DNA of 64,000 nucleotides from positions 4,614 through 68,613 of the forward strand of contig CAYSYM010000013.1 of NCBI GenBank assembly GCA_964435115.1. The letters run 5' to 3'. Source of the stretch: CAYSYM01 sp964435115. GTDB taxonomy: Bacteria; Chloroflexota; UBA6077; CF-72. The notes under the pieces were generated by a model. That model worked only from the letters and a program-made list of their open reading frames with translations. It was not told where the DNA came from and did not search any database. Both the position numbers and the translations under genes were made by a program. Positions 17,833 to 25,573 of this stretch are shown in pieces (within the stretch, counting starts at the first letter, position 1; each line of letters begins with the position of its first letter).

Positions 17833-18537
17833 TCACGCGCCTGCGCGCCGCCCGAACCGGTACCCCACCCCGCGCACCGTCTCGACGTACCTGGGCTGGG
17901 CTGGATCGTCCTCCAGCTTCCTGCGCAGGTTGCCGATGTGCACGTCCACCACGTGGTCGTCGTAGTAATGGTTCCCCCAGACGCGCTCGAGGAGCTGCGC
18001 GCGCGTGAAGACGCGGCCGGGGTGCGATGCCAGGGCCGCGAGCAAGGCGAACTCGCGGGTGGTCAGCGGCAGGGACTGGCCGCGCTTGGTCACCTCGTGG
18101 CGCGCCTCGTCGATGGTCAGGTCACCGAGGGTGCGGGTGGTGGTCGGCTCGGTCTCCCCACCGGCTGTGTCCGACCGCCTGGGCCGCCGGAGCAGCGCCT
18201 TCACCCGGGCGACCAGCTCGCGGGGGCTGAACGGTTTGGTCACGTAGTCGTCGGCTCCGACCGCGAGCCCGACGATCGTGTCCACCTCCTCGGCCTTCGC
18301 GGTCAGCATGAGCACGTACGCGTCGGAGAAGTGGCGCAGCTGGCGGCAGACCTCGAGCCCGTCGAGACCGGGTAGCAGGAGGTCGAGGACGACCAGGTCC
18401 GGGTTCGCGGTGCGGGTGATCTCAAGCGCCGAGTGGCCATCTCCTGCCGTCAGCACCCGGTAGCCTTCGCGCGCGAGGTAGCCCTGCACCAGCTCGACCA
18501 GGTTCCGTTCGTCGTCGACGACGAGGACGGTCGTCAT
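17833..18537 (-). CDS. OmpR/PhoB-type response regulator
   Basis: A 234-residue regulator. The receiver has VLVVDDE, the phospho-acceptor Asp in LVVLDLLLPG, LMLTAK and YVTKPFSPREL; the C-terminal winged helix has LTTREFALLAALASHPGRVFTR and ends DVHIGNLRRKLEDDP...RGVGYRF. I start at ATG 18537 because the longer frame upstream adds unrelated sequence. No histidine kinase gene is adjacent, so the cognate sensor is elsewhere. It is 69 bp upstream of the PBP gene and on the same strand, which makes co-expression plausible. Confidence 0.92.
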   Translation of the reverse strand: MTTVLVVDDERNLVELVQGYLAREGYRVLTAGDGHSALEITRTANPDLVVLDLLLPGLDGLEVCRQLRHFSDAYVLMLTAKAEEVDTIVGLAVGADDYVTKPFSPRELVARVKALLRRPRRSDTAGGETEPTTTRTLGDLTIDEARHEVTKRGQSLPLTTREFALLAALASHPGRVFTRAQLLERVWGNHYYDDHVVDVHIGNLRRKLEDDPAQPRYVETVRGVGYRFGRRAGA

Positions 18538-18631
18538 GCCAGTGCCCCAATCATACGCAGCCGAGGCCGCGGGGCTAGCGTGGCGGGTCGCAGACCCGGG
18601 GTGCTCGCCCGCACACGCTCTCGGGGAGCAC

Positions 18632-19132
18632 CTAGCCGCGGGCCTCCAGCCGCCGCAGGATGAAGCGCAGGATGTGCTCGTGCTTCTCGCTGTCGCGGGC
18701 CATCGTCTCCAGGAGGAGCGCGTAGGTACCATCGCACAGCTTCGGCTCCTGGCGGGCGAGGTGCCGCAGGTAGCGTGCGCCCTCTCGCTCCTCGCGAATC
18801 AGGGCACGCGTCGCCCCGATGGCCTCGCCCAGGCGTGCGCCGTCCGATGGCACCGGCTCGCTTGCAGCGGCCTCGCGGTCGAGGTTGTGAGCCATCCGTT
18901 CGAGGAGGCCGTGGTGGCGCCGTTCGTCTTCCAGGACGAGCCCCATGAGCAGGGCGACCAGCGGGTCGCCGCTCTGGTCAGCTAGCCGCTCGTACGCCTC
19001 CATTGACTCTGCTTCCGCCGCTGCGTGTGCTTCCAGGGCCCGCAGCAGGCGCTCTGGCAGCGCCGTTCGCTCCGAGTCGTGCGCGGGAGCGTGCGCGTCC
19101 CCGGTTGAGATTGCTTGGTAGGTGTTCATCAT
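18632..19132 (-). CDS. ferritin-like diiron-fold protein
   Basis: A 166-residue all-helical protein with two ExxH-type elements, AYERLADQSGDPLVALLMGLVLEDERRHHG and ARDSEKHEHILRFIL, as in rubrerythrin/ferritin-like (DUF2202/Ferritin_2-like) four-helix bundles. The pattern suggests a carboxylate-bridged metal site, but the activity is unknown. GAGGTGA precedes the ATG-ATG start. It is divergent from the DoxX gene. Confidence 0.75.
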   Translation of the reverse strand: MMNTYQAISTGDAHAPAHDSERTALPERLLRALEAHAAAEAESMEAYERLADQSGDPLVALLMGLVLEDERRHHGLLERMAHNLDREAAASEPVPSDGARLGEAIGATRALIREEREGARYLRHLARQEPKLCDGTYALLLETMARDSEKHEHILRFILRRLEARG

Positions 19133-19499
19133 CCGTCACCTCGGGGCTACGCGGGAAGTGGTGGGTAGAGCATGCGTCCAGCATTCCCCCGCGGCCACAT
19201 GTGACGGGGTGGTTCTCCCCCAACCCGTTTGGGTGGGGAGCCCGCGGGCACAGGTGAAGGCCCAGGCTGCGCGCAGGTGGCAGGTGTCAGGTGTCGAGCG
19301 ACCTCGAAGGAGCGTGCTCCGAGCGTCCAGGCGTGCCACCCGTACGGGTCACGCCACCGTACCGCGCACCAACCCGCCCGGATAGGGCAGCAGACTGCCC
19401 ATCGGCGTCGAACAACCACCCTCGCGCGTATGGTCCGCTGCTCTGGCCGAGTCGATACTGGTGCCAGCCACTGGCGAGAACGACAAGGAGGTTCTCAAG
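19133..19499. other. divergent intergenic region with an imperfect hairpin
   Basis: This 367-bp gap separates the ferritin-like gene and doxX. It contains an interrupted inverted repeat around 19213-19240 (CTCCCC-ca-ACCC gttt GGGT-GGGGAG). No open frame resembles a protein and no clear promoter hexamers stand out. Confidence 0.4.
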
Positions 19500-20108
19500 A
19501 TGTTCGGTGTAGACAAAGTGACGGACACGCAGGGTCGGGTCCTGATCCAGGATCCGCCGATCGCGCGGTTCCTGTTTCAGAGCACGCGAATGGCGTGGGT
19601 GTGGCTGGCGGTCCGGCTGTTCTTCGGCTACGAGTGGCTGGAGGCGGGCTGGAGCAAGTTCACCAACCCGGCCTGGATGGGCCCCACGGGTGAGGGCATC
19701 CTGGGCTACTGGCAGCGGGCCGTGGCCATTCCCGCACCGCCCGCCCGGCCGGCGATCACCTACGACTGGTACCGTGGCTTCCTGCAGTTCCTGATCGACG
19801 CCAACGCCGCGCCGTGGTTCAGCAAGGTGATCGTCTTCGGCGAGCTGCTGGTGGGCCTGGGCCTGATTCTCGGCGCGTTCGTCGGGCTGGCCGCCGCTGG
19901 TGGTCTGACGATGAACATGGCTTTCATGCTGGCAGGCACCACCAGCACGAACCCCGTGCTGGCGATCGTCGAGATCCTGCTGATCCTGGCGTGGAAGAAC
20001 GCCGGCTACCTGGGTCTGGACCGCTTCCTGCTGCCGGCGCTCGGCACGCCGTGGCGGCAGACCCGGCTCCAGCAGGCCAGAGCACCACAACCGGCACCCG
20101 CGCACTGA
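19500..20108 (+). CDS. DoxX family membrane protein
   Basis: A 202-residue DoxX-like protein with four membrane helices (WVWLAVRLFFGYEWLEAGWS; VIVFGELLVGLGLILGAFVG; LTMNMAFMLAGTTSTNPVLA; IVEILLILAWKNAGYLGLD). DoxX relatives are linked to thiosulfate:quinone oxidoreductase or to redox homeostasis complexes. The ATG at 19500 is chosen because AAGGAGG lies 8 bases upstream, rather than the earlier in-frame GTG at 19461. A strong terminator-like hairpin follows. Confidence 0.87.
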   Translation: MFGVDKVTDTQGRVLIQDPPIARFLFQSTRMAWVWLAVRLFFGYEWLEAGWSKFTNPAWMGPTGEGILGYWQRAVAIPAPPARPAITYDWYRGFLQFLIDANAAPWFSKVIVFGELLVGLGLILGAFVGLAAAGGLTMNMAFMLAGTTSTNPVLAIVEILLILAWKNAGYLGLDRFLLPALGTPWRQTRLQQARAPQPAPAH

Positions 20109-20131
20109 CGGCGGCGCGCTGGTATCGTCCG

Positions 20132-20159
20132 AGCGGGGCGCCCACGCGGGTGCCCCGCT
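20132..20159 (+). terminator. hairpin downstream of doxX
   Basis: AGCGGGGCGCCC at 20132-20143 pairs with GGGTGCCCCGCT at 20148-20159 through 12 base pairs (one G-U) with an ACGC loop, 24 bases after the doxX stop. Only TTCACGTT follows instead of a clean T run, so intrinsic termination is likely but not certain. Confidence 0.65.
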
Positions 20160-20240
20160 TCACGTTGTGCCGCGGCCGGCCGCGCGGGCTGTGGCATCCT
20201 GGGGGGAGGTGTGCAGGCTTGGCTCGAGGAGGAAGGGACG

Positions 20241-20852
20241 ATGCTGGTCGCGTCAGTGATGAGCCACCCGGTCGTGACCATCGACCCGCGCAGCACGACC
20301 GTGGACGCGGCGGCGCAGATGCGCGAGCGGCGGTTCCGCCACCTCCTGGTGGTAGAAGATGGCCGGATCGTGGGGATCGTGTCCGATCGTGACGTGGGTG
20401 AGCCGACGCGGCCGATCGGTGAGGTCATGCACCGCCGCGTCATCACCGTGACCGCGGATACGCCGGTGGAATCGGCGGCGGTGCTGATGCTGGAGAACAA
20501 GATCGGCGCGCTCCCGGTGGTTGGCGCGGCCGGCGAACCGGTGGGCATGGTCACGGAGAGCGACCTCTTTCGCCTGCTCACGCAGATGCTGGGCGGCCAG
20601 GAGCCGAGCACCCGGCTCGCGCTCCGGGTGCGGAACCTGCCGCAGGACCTGACGCTGGTGGCGGCGCTCGCCTGCACCCTGGGAGTCCCGATCACTAGCC
20701 TGCTCACCGAGCCGACGCCGGAGGGGGCCGCTAGCGGCGGGCGCTCCGTCGTCGTGCGCCTGGGAACGATCGACGCCGCGCGATTCGTGTCGGCGCTGCG
20801 GAACGTTGGGATTGGCGTGGACGCCCCGGAGCGTGGTGGCTGGGGTGGCTGA
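20241..20852 (+). CDS. acuB: AcuB-like CBS-CBS-ACT protein
   Basis: A 203-residue protein with two CBS domains (MLVASVMSHPVVTIDPRSTT...IVGIVSDRD and IGEVMHRRVITVTADTPVE...VGMVTESDLFRLL) followed by an ACT-like C-terminus (LALRVRNLPQDLTLVAALAC...SVVVRLGTIDAARFVSALR). This is the architecture and length of Bacillus subtilis AcuB (about 214 residues), including the shared junction of GGQEPSTRL-type sequence after CBS2. AcuB belongs to acuABC, which controls acetyl-CoA synthetase by reversible acetylation; its exact role is unclear. AGGAGGAAGGG precedes the ATG. Its stop overlaps the next gene, an acuC-acuA fusion, by 8 bases. Confidence 0.85.
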   Translation: MLVASVMSHPVVTIDPRSTTVDAAAQMRERRFRHLLVVEDGRIVGIVSDRDVGEPTRPIGEVMHRRVITVTADTPVESAAVLMLENKIGALPVVGAAGEPVGMVTESDLFRLLTQMLGGQEPSTRLALRVRNLPQDLTLVAALACTLGVPITSLLTEPTPEGAASGGRSVVVRLGTIDAARFVSALRNVGIGVDAPERGGWGG

Positions 20853-22740
20853 GCGTCGCTGCTCGGCGCGCCTGGCCTTCCGACCGGACTACCTGGAGTA
20901 CGACTTTGGGCCCGAACATCCCCTGACACCGCGGCGGATGCAGTCCTCGCTGGACCTGCTCGCCGCGGCCGGCCTGGGGCCGGACCCTGGGGAGCGGCTG
21001 GAGGCGCCGGCAGCGACCGACGCGCAGCTTGCTCTGATCCACCGAGCCGGGTACCTCGAGGCGGTGAAGCGGCTCACCCTCTTCGCGGACGACCCGATGA
21101 TCCTGCCCGAGGCAACCCGCTGGGGGCTGGGGCCGGGCGACACGCCCGCCTTCGCCGGCATGCACGCGGCCGCGGCGGCCATCGCCGGCGGGTCGGTGCA
21201 CGCCGTGGCTGGGGTGCTCCAGGGCGCGTTCCAGCACGCGTTCAACCCGGCTGGCGGGCTGCACCACGCGCAGCCAGAGCGCGCCTCTGGCTTCTGCATC
21301 TACAACGATGCTGCGGTGGCGATTGCCGCCGCCCTGCAGCAGCGGGACGCACGGGTGCTGTACCTGGACTTCGACGCGCACCACGGCGATGGCGTCCAGG
21401 TGGCGTTCTACGACGACCCGCGTGTGCTCACCTGCTCGATCCACGAGACCGGGCGCCACCTGTTCCCCGGTACGGGGTTCCTCTACGAGCTGGGGGAGGG
21501 GCTGGGGCGCGGGTACAGCCTCAACCTGCCGGTCGAGCCGTTCACGGAGGACGCCTCGTGGATCGAGGCGCTTGAGCTCCTGCTCCCGAGTCTGGCCGAG
21601 TGGTTCACGCCTGACCTGGTCGTCTCCCAGCACGGGTGCGACTCGCACGCGTGGGACCCGTTGGCACACCTCAGCCTCTCCACGCGGGCGTACGCGGCCC
21701 AGGCCGGGCTGGTGCACGAGCTCGCCCACCGCTTCGCCGGCGGGCGCTGGGTGGCGCTGGGAGGGGGCGGTTATGACTGGGTGCGCGTGGTGCCACGAAG
21801 CTGGGCGATCGTGTGGGCCGAGATGAGCGGCCGGCCGCTGCCAACCGGCTTGCCCGCGGACTGGGTGGCGCGCTGGCAGGCAGCCGCGGACGAGCAGGGC
21901 TTCACGCCGATCTTCGAGCGCTTCCTGGACGAGCCGGGCGAGTGGCGGCCGGTGCCGCGCCGCGCGGAGGTGGCCCGCACGAACCGGGCGCGAGCGGAGG
22001 CGGTGCGCGAGCTGGCGTTACCGGCGCTGCTCCGCCAGGCGTACCCGGCCTACCGGGTGGACGCTCGGCCGCCCAGCCTGCCGGACCTCGTGGCCGAGCT
22101 GGGTGGGACGCCGCTGGAGTCCCGGAGCGACATGATCGAGACCAACCGCGGGCGCCTGTACCTCCGCGATGCCTGCCCGGCGTCGTTCGTCGAGCGGCTG
22201 CGTCCCGACCCCGGGCTGGCGAGCTTCGCGTCACGGGCGGAGACGGAGCACGGGCTCCTGGCGCGGGTTGCCCGGCAGCCGGGCTCCTCGCTGAGCGTAG
22301 CTCACACAGAAGATGGCCTGATCGTCGCGCAGGTAGCGCTGGCGGCGGCCGATGGGTGGTGGAAAGGCCTGCCGGGCGTGTACGAAATCACCACGGAGAC
22401 GAGCCGCGGCTGGCGTGGGACGGGCGTTGCTGGGACACTCTTGCGCTTCACGACCGAGGCCTGGTGGGTGGAGCACCTCATCCTCCTGGGCATCGGTCTG
22501 GCCTGGCACTGGGACCTCCAGCAGCCGGGGCTGGACGAGGGCGAGTACCGCGAGCGGCTGCGCCGCCTGTTCGCCCGGGTGGGTTTCGAAGAAGTGCCCA
22601 CGCGCGAGCCAGGCGTGCTGCTGAACCCGGCCAACCTGCTCATGGTGCGGGTGGGCAGGCAGGTGCCTGCCGATCGGCGCGCGGAGTTCCAGGAGGCCCT
22701 GGTGGTGCCGCCCGAGCAGCGGCGCCGTCGACTCACCTGA
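20845..22740 (+). CDS. acuC-acuA: fused AcuC deacetylase - AcuA acetyltransferase
   Basis: A 631-residue two-enzyme protein. Residues 1-385 match AcuC, a class I HDAC-type deacetylase: GLHHAQPERASGFCIYND, YLDFDAHHGDGVQ (Asp177, His179), SIHETGRHLFPGTG, QHGCDSHAWDPLAHLS (Asp266) and GGGGYD (Tyr310) supply the zinc ligands and catalytic Tyr. After a linker, residues about 425-631 match AcuA, a GNAT acetyltransferase: SRGWRGTGVAGTLL (acetyl-CoA loop), WHWDL, GEYRERLRRL and LLNPANLLMVRVGRQV, the last four aligning well to B. subtilis AcuA. AcuA inactivates AcsA by lysine acetylation and AcuC reverses it, so opposing activities share one chain. The GTG at 20845 overlaps the acuB stop; GTG 20836 is possible. 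No acsA is in the window. Confidence 0.85.
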   Translation: MAERRCSARLAFRPDYLEYDFGPEHPLTPRRMQSSLDLLAAAGLGPDPGERLEAPAATDAQLALIHRAGYLEAVKRLTLFADDPMILPEATRWGLGPGDTPAFAGMHAAAAAIAGGSVHAVAGVLQGAFQHAFNPAGGLHHAQPERASGFCIYNDAAVAIAAALQQRDARVLYLDFDAHHGDGVQVAFYDDPRVLTCSIHETGRHLFPGTGFLYELGEGLGRGYSLNLPVEPFTEDASWIEALELLLPSLAEWFTPDLVVSQHGCDSHAWDPLAHLSLSTRAYAAQAGLVHELAHRFAGGRWVALGGGGYDWVRVVPRSWAIVWAEMSGRPLPTGLPADWVARWQAAADEQGFTPIFERFLDEPGEWRPVPRRAEVARTNRARAEAVRELALPALLRQAYPAYRVDARPPSLPDLVAELGGTPLESRSDMIETNRGRLYLRDACPASFVERLRPDPGLASFASRAETEHGLLARVARQPGSSLSVAHTEDGLIVAQVALAAADGWWKGLPGVYEITTETSRGWRGTGVAGTLLRFTTEAWWVEHLILLGIGLAWHWDLQQPGLDEGEYRERLRRLFARVGFEEVPTREPGVLLNPANLLMVRVGRQVPADRRAEFQEALVVPPEQRRRRLT

Positions 22741-22869
22741 GCTGCGTCGCAGCCCGCCCTGGCAGCGGTAGCCGCCTGAGGAGGGCGCCGCGGGCGTGGC
22801 TCCCTCCTCTCTGCACCCCTGGAGCGGGGGCAGGCTCTCCCTGTCTGACCAGTCCTTCCGCGCCCGCGC

Positions 22870-22888
22870 GCCGGATGGGCGATCCGGC
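22870..22888. terminator. hairpin between convergent acuC-acuA and a small gene
   Basis: GCCGGAT at 22870-22876 pairs perfectly with ATCCGGC at 22882-22888 around a GGGCG loop. It lies between two convergent genes and could end either transcript. There is no T tract. Confidence 0.4.
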
Positions 22889-22933
22889 ACCGGGGTGGTT
22901 GTCTGCGCGGCGGGAGCGTGAAGCCGTCCGGGG

Positions 22934-23233
22934 TCAGTCGCCGGGCGTAGGCAGCGGACCGAGCGGGTCAAGCATGGCTGCCGGGCAGGCCGCGCTGTCC
23001 CAGTGGAGCTGGATCCGCCACGCAAGCTCGCCTGAGGCGGCCACGTAGAACCACTCGGCGCCCGTGCAGATGGGGGCGCCGCCGTGGAGGGCTAACGGAC
23101 AGCTCCCCCACTGGTTGGGGCCGGGGCAGGCGGCTCGCCCCGGCTGAGGGGAACGCACACCCGGCTCCAGGATCTCGCCCGAGGTGAGGCGCGCGATGAC
23201 GCGTGGGCTGAAGGGCGCTAGCGCCGGCTGCAT
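22934..23233 (-). CDS. small Cys-containing protein of unknown function (99 aa)
   Basis: No family is recognised. The protein has CPGPNQWGSCPL in the middle, one more Cys in GGAPICTGAEWFYVAASG and one in DSAACPAAML, an even set that could form two disulfides or a metal site, and a beta-rich end (LAWRIQLHW). No signal peptide is obvious. The ATG at 23233 is supported by GGAGGGGAG 4 bases upstream, one of the best ribosome binding sites in the region, which argues that it is translated. Confidence 0.6.
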   Translation of the reverse strand: MQPALAPFSPRVIARLTSGEILEPGVRSPQPGRAACPGPNQWGSCPLALHGGAPICTGAEWFYVAASGELAWRIQLHWDSAACPAAMLDPLGPLPTPGD

Positions 23234-23416
23234 AGGACTCCCCTCCGCTCGGCGTGGCCCGTTCGTCGAGACCGGACCGCGCCCACTATACGGGGTGCAG
23301 GCTGCTGCGGCCCTACCCGTTGGCGTGGTTTTCGGCAGCGGGACCGCGGCCTGAACGGCCGGCGGCGTCCACGTTCGGCGCGTGTTGAAGCATAGAATTC
23401 TCATGGACGAACGCCG

Positions 23417-24472
23417 ATGCCCGCTGCACGTGACCTGCCGGACTTCCTGCGCGAGCTCAGCGCCCACCCGGAGTGGCGGGCCGAGCTCCGGCGCCACGTG
23501 CTCACGGAGGAGCTGCTGGCGGTGCCCGGCCGCCTGGAGCGCGTCGAGGCGACCCTTGAACAGCTGACCGCGGCGCAGCTCCGGACGGAGGAGCGCGTCG
23601 AGCAGCTCGCCGCGGCTCAGGTGCGGACCGAGGAGCGGCTGCAGCGGCTGGAGGCCGCCCTGGAGCAGCTCACGGCCCGGGTCGACCAGCTCACCCAGCG
23701 GCTGGACCAGCTGACCCAGCGGCTGGACCAGCTCACGCAGCGGGTCGACCAGCTCACGCAGCGGGTCGATGACCTCACCCAGCGGCTGGACCAGCTGACC
23801 CAGCGGGTCGACCAGCTCACGCAGCGGGTCGACCAGCTCACGCAGCGGGTGGATGACCTCACCCAGCGGGTCGACCAGCTGACCCAGCGGGTCGACCAGC
23901 TCACGCAGCGGGTCGATGACGTCACCCAGCGGCTGGAGCAGCTCACGGCCCGGGTCGACCAGCTCACCATCCGGCTCGAGGAGCTCACCGCCCGGGTGCA
24001 GGAGGGTTTCGAGCGCCTGGCCGGACGGGTGGGTGACCTGGCGGGGCGCGTGCTCGAGGTGCGCTACCACCAGCATGGCCCGGCCTACCTCGCCCGCATC
24101 GCCCGCCGGCTCCGCGTCCTCCCGGCGCAGGAGCTGGTCGCCCAGCTCGAGGACGGCGTGGACGCCGGCCGCCTCTCGGAGGAGGATTTTGACGAGGTGC
24201 GCCGCGCCGACCTGGTGCTGGCCGGACGGAGGCGGGATGACCAGGCGGACGTCTTCCTCCTCGTCGAAGTGTCGGGCCTGATCGAGCCCGGCGATGTCGA
24301 GCGGGCACGCGGGCGCGCCGATCGCCTCGCCCGGCTCGGGCGCCCCACGATCGCGGTGGTGGCGGGCCACCAGGTCAGCGCGGACGTCGCCGAGCTGGCC
24401 CGCCAGCGTGGGGTCTGGTGGTCGCTGGACGGCCAGGCTCACTCCCCGCTGGCGGACACGACGGCTCCCTGA
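23417..24472 (+). CDS. heptad-repeat coiled-coil protein with PD-(D/E)XK-like C-terminal domain
   Basis: A 351-residue protein in three parts. Residues 1-35 are a short helical N-terminus. Residues 36-200 form a long coiled coil in which about 14 near-identical heptads of the type RVDQLTQ, RLDQLTQ and RVDDLTQ follow each other. The last 140 residues (YLARIARRLRVLPAQELVAQ...DVFLLVEVSGLIEPGDVERA...PTIAVVAG) resemble the nuclease-fold domain found at the C-terminus of DUF3782-type coiled-coil proteins, with ADVFLLVEVSG as the likely acidic-x-E core strand but no clear lysine after it. No ribosome binding site is clear. Function unknown; DNA binding or filament formation are guesses. Confidence 0.75.
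   Translation: MPAARDLPDFLRELSAHPEWRAELRRHVLTEELLAVPGRLERVEATLEQLTAAQLRTEERVEQLAAAQVRTEERLQRLEAALEQLTARVDQLTQRLDQLTQRLDQLTQRVDQLTQRVDDLTQRLDQLTQRVDQLTQRVDQLTQRVDDLTQRVDQLTQRVDQLTQRVDDVTQRLEQLTARVDQLTIRLEELTARVQEGFERLAGRVGDLAGRVLEVRYHQHGPAYLARIARRLRVLPAQELVAQLEDGVDAGRLSEEDFDEVRRADLVLAGRRRDDQADVFLLVEVSGLIEPGDVERARGRADRLARLGRPTIAVVAGHQVSADVAELARQRGVWWSLDGQAHSPLADTTAP
23661..23995 (+). repeat. 21-bp tandem repeats encoding a heptad ladder
   Basis: The coding sequence consists of tandem 21-bp units, each giving one heptad (consensus CGGGTCGACCAGCTCACGCAG, with synonymous and L/V variants). A unit with GATGACCTC (Asp-Asp-Leu) in place of GACCAGCTC recurs every third or fourth heptad, so a higher-order period of about 63-84 bp is superimposed. 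Such arrays expand and contract by slippage or unequal crossing over. Confidence 0.8.
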
Positions 24473-24737
24473 CCCGTGCCGCCGCGGCGCACCAGCCGCG
24501 ATCTCCGGGTCGCTGAATCCAGGGGTGTGAGTTCAGGCCGTTCACCCATGGGGCGACGCTTTGAGCTGGAACCTACGCATGGGAGTTGGTGCGCCCCGCG
24601 CGGACGGACGACCACCTCGCGCGGGCCGTCAGCTCGACCCTTCACAGTCCGTGTCGGCCCCGGGGAGGCCACACGCTCGGTCCGTAACGATCCTATAACC
24701 ATGATTTAGTCTCGACGAAGAGGGAATCGGTCCTCGG
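24473..24737. other. intergenic region upstream of bfd
   Basis: About 265 bp of non-coding sequence follows the coiled-coil gene. An inverted repeat CCCATG...CATGGG lies around 24547-24583, and base composition turns locally AT-rich near 24690-24710 (CCTATAACCATGATTTAG), which may belong to a promoter. No gene is supported. Confidence 0.4.
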
Positions 24738-24767
24738 TTGCGGGCGGCGATTAGCGGTGGCTAAGAT
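24738..24767 (+). promoter_or_regulatory. bfd-bfr promoter with overlapping inverted repeat
   Basis: TTGCGG (24738-24743) and TAAGAT (24762-24767) are spaced 18 bp. The inverted repeat TTAGC-GGTG-GCTAA (24751-24764) overlaps the -10 box, the position expected for an iron-responsive repressor site. Transcription from here would begin only a few bases before the ATG at 24777, and no Shine-Dalgarno sequence is present, which suggests a leaderless message. The repressor family is not identifiable by spacing. Confidence 0.45.
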
Positions 24768-24776
24768 AGATGCACC

Positions 24777-25004
24777 ATGTACGCATGCGTCTGCCGGGCG
24801 ATCACCGAGGCGGAGGTGCGAGAGGCCGGTCGCGCGGGGGTCGTCGACCCCGGCGCCCTGGTCGAGGTCTTCGGGTTGGACGAGGAGGACTGTTGTGGCC
24901 GGTGTACTGCCCAGGTGGAGCGGCTCGTCGCACTCGCCTGGGAAGGGGCAGGCGGAGGAGCGCCAGCGTTGCGGCCGCCCCGGATGCGGCCGGCGTTCGC
25001 CTGA
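24777..25004 (+). CDS. bfd: bacterioferritin-associated ferredoxin (Bfd)
   Basis: A 75-residue [2Fe-2S] protein with the Bfd cysteine pattern: Cys4 and Cys6 (YACVCRAIT) and Cys40-x-x-Cys43 (DCCGRC), with an additional Cys39. Bfd docks on bacterioferritin and reduces its stored ferric core through the haem so that iron is released. It is followed 33 bases later by bfr, matching this role. The C-terminal 20 residues are a Gly/Pro/Arg extension. Confidence 0.9.
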   Translation: MYACVCRAITEAEVREAGRAGVVDPGALVEVFGLDEEDCCGRCTAQVERLVALAWEGAGGGAPALRPPRMRPAFA

Positions 25005-25037
25005 CCCCCGAACTCGCGGATTGAAAGGAGCGCTGGT

Positions 25038-25523
25038 GTGAAGGCGCGAGAAGGCGTCGTTGATCTGCTGAACGGATCGCTGACCGTCGAGCTGACAGCC
25101 ATCAGCCAGTACTTCCTCGCTGCTAAGCAGTGTGCGAGCTGGGGCCTCCCCCGCCTGCACGACCGCTTCCGGACCCTCAGCCTAGATGAGATGAAGGACA
25201 CTGAGCGACTGATCGAACACATCCTCTACCTGGAGGGACTCCCGAACATGCAGCGCCTGAACCCCGTGCGCGTGGGGCAGGGCGTCCCGGAGATCCTGCA
25301 GGCCGGCCTGGAGCTGGAGCGGGGTGCCGTGGAGCACCTGCGGGATGCGATCGAGCACTGCGCGCGCGTGGGCGACTTCACGACGCGCCACATCTTCGAG
25401 GCGATGATCCATGACGAGGAGACCCACGTGGACTGGTTCGAGACCCAGCTCGACGCGATCCGCCTGGTCGGGCTCGAGCGCTACCTGGCGCAGCAGCTCG
25501 TCGCCGGCGCCGAGGACGCGTAG
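25038..25523 (+). CDS. bfr: bacterioferritin
   Basis: A 161-residue iron-storage subunit that aligns without gaps at its N-terminus to E. coli Bfr. The haem ligand Met52 and ferroxidase residues Glu18 and Glu51 (SLDEMKDTE) are present, as are the Glu/His of HDEETHVDW. Position 54, His in the ferroxidase centre of standard Bfr, is Asp here. The end (VGLERYLAQQL) matches the family. AAAGGAG precedes the GTG start by 7 bases. Probably co-transcribed with bfd for iron storage and release in the cytoplasm. Confidence 0.92.
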   Translation: MKAREGVVDLLNGSLTVELTAISQYFLAAKQCASWGLPRLHDRFRTLSLDEMKDTERLIEHILYLEGLPNMQRLNPVRVGQGVPEILQAGLELERGAVEHLRDAIEHCARVGDFTTRHIFEAMIHDEETHVDWFETQLDAIRLVGLERYLAQQLVAGAEDA

Positions 25524-25573
25524 GAGGCAGGTGGCCGCGGTCTAAGCGCGCCGGCAGACGGAGCGCGCGGCGC

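Noticed and set aside
16342..18375. 677-codon plus-strand open frame
   Set aside because: It lies antisense to PBP1A and the response regulator, both with clear catalytic motifs.
23661..23995. Possible CRISPR array
   Set aside because: Units are contiguous 21-bp coding heptads with no spacers.
24476..24709. 77-codon plus frame between the coiled-coil gene and bfd
   Set aside because: Low-complexity Arg/Ser/Pro sequence with no ribosome binding site or family.
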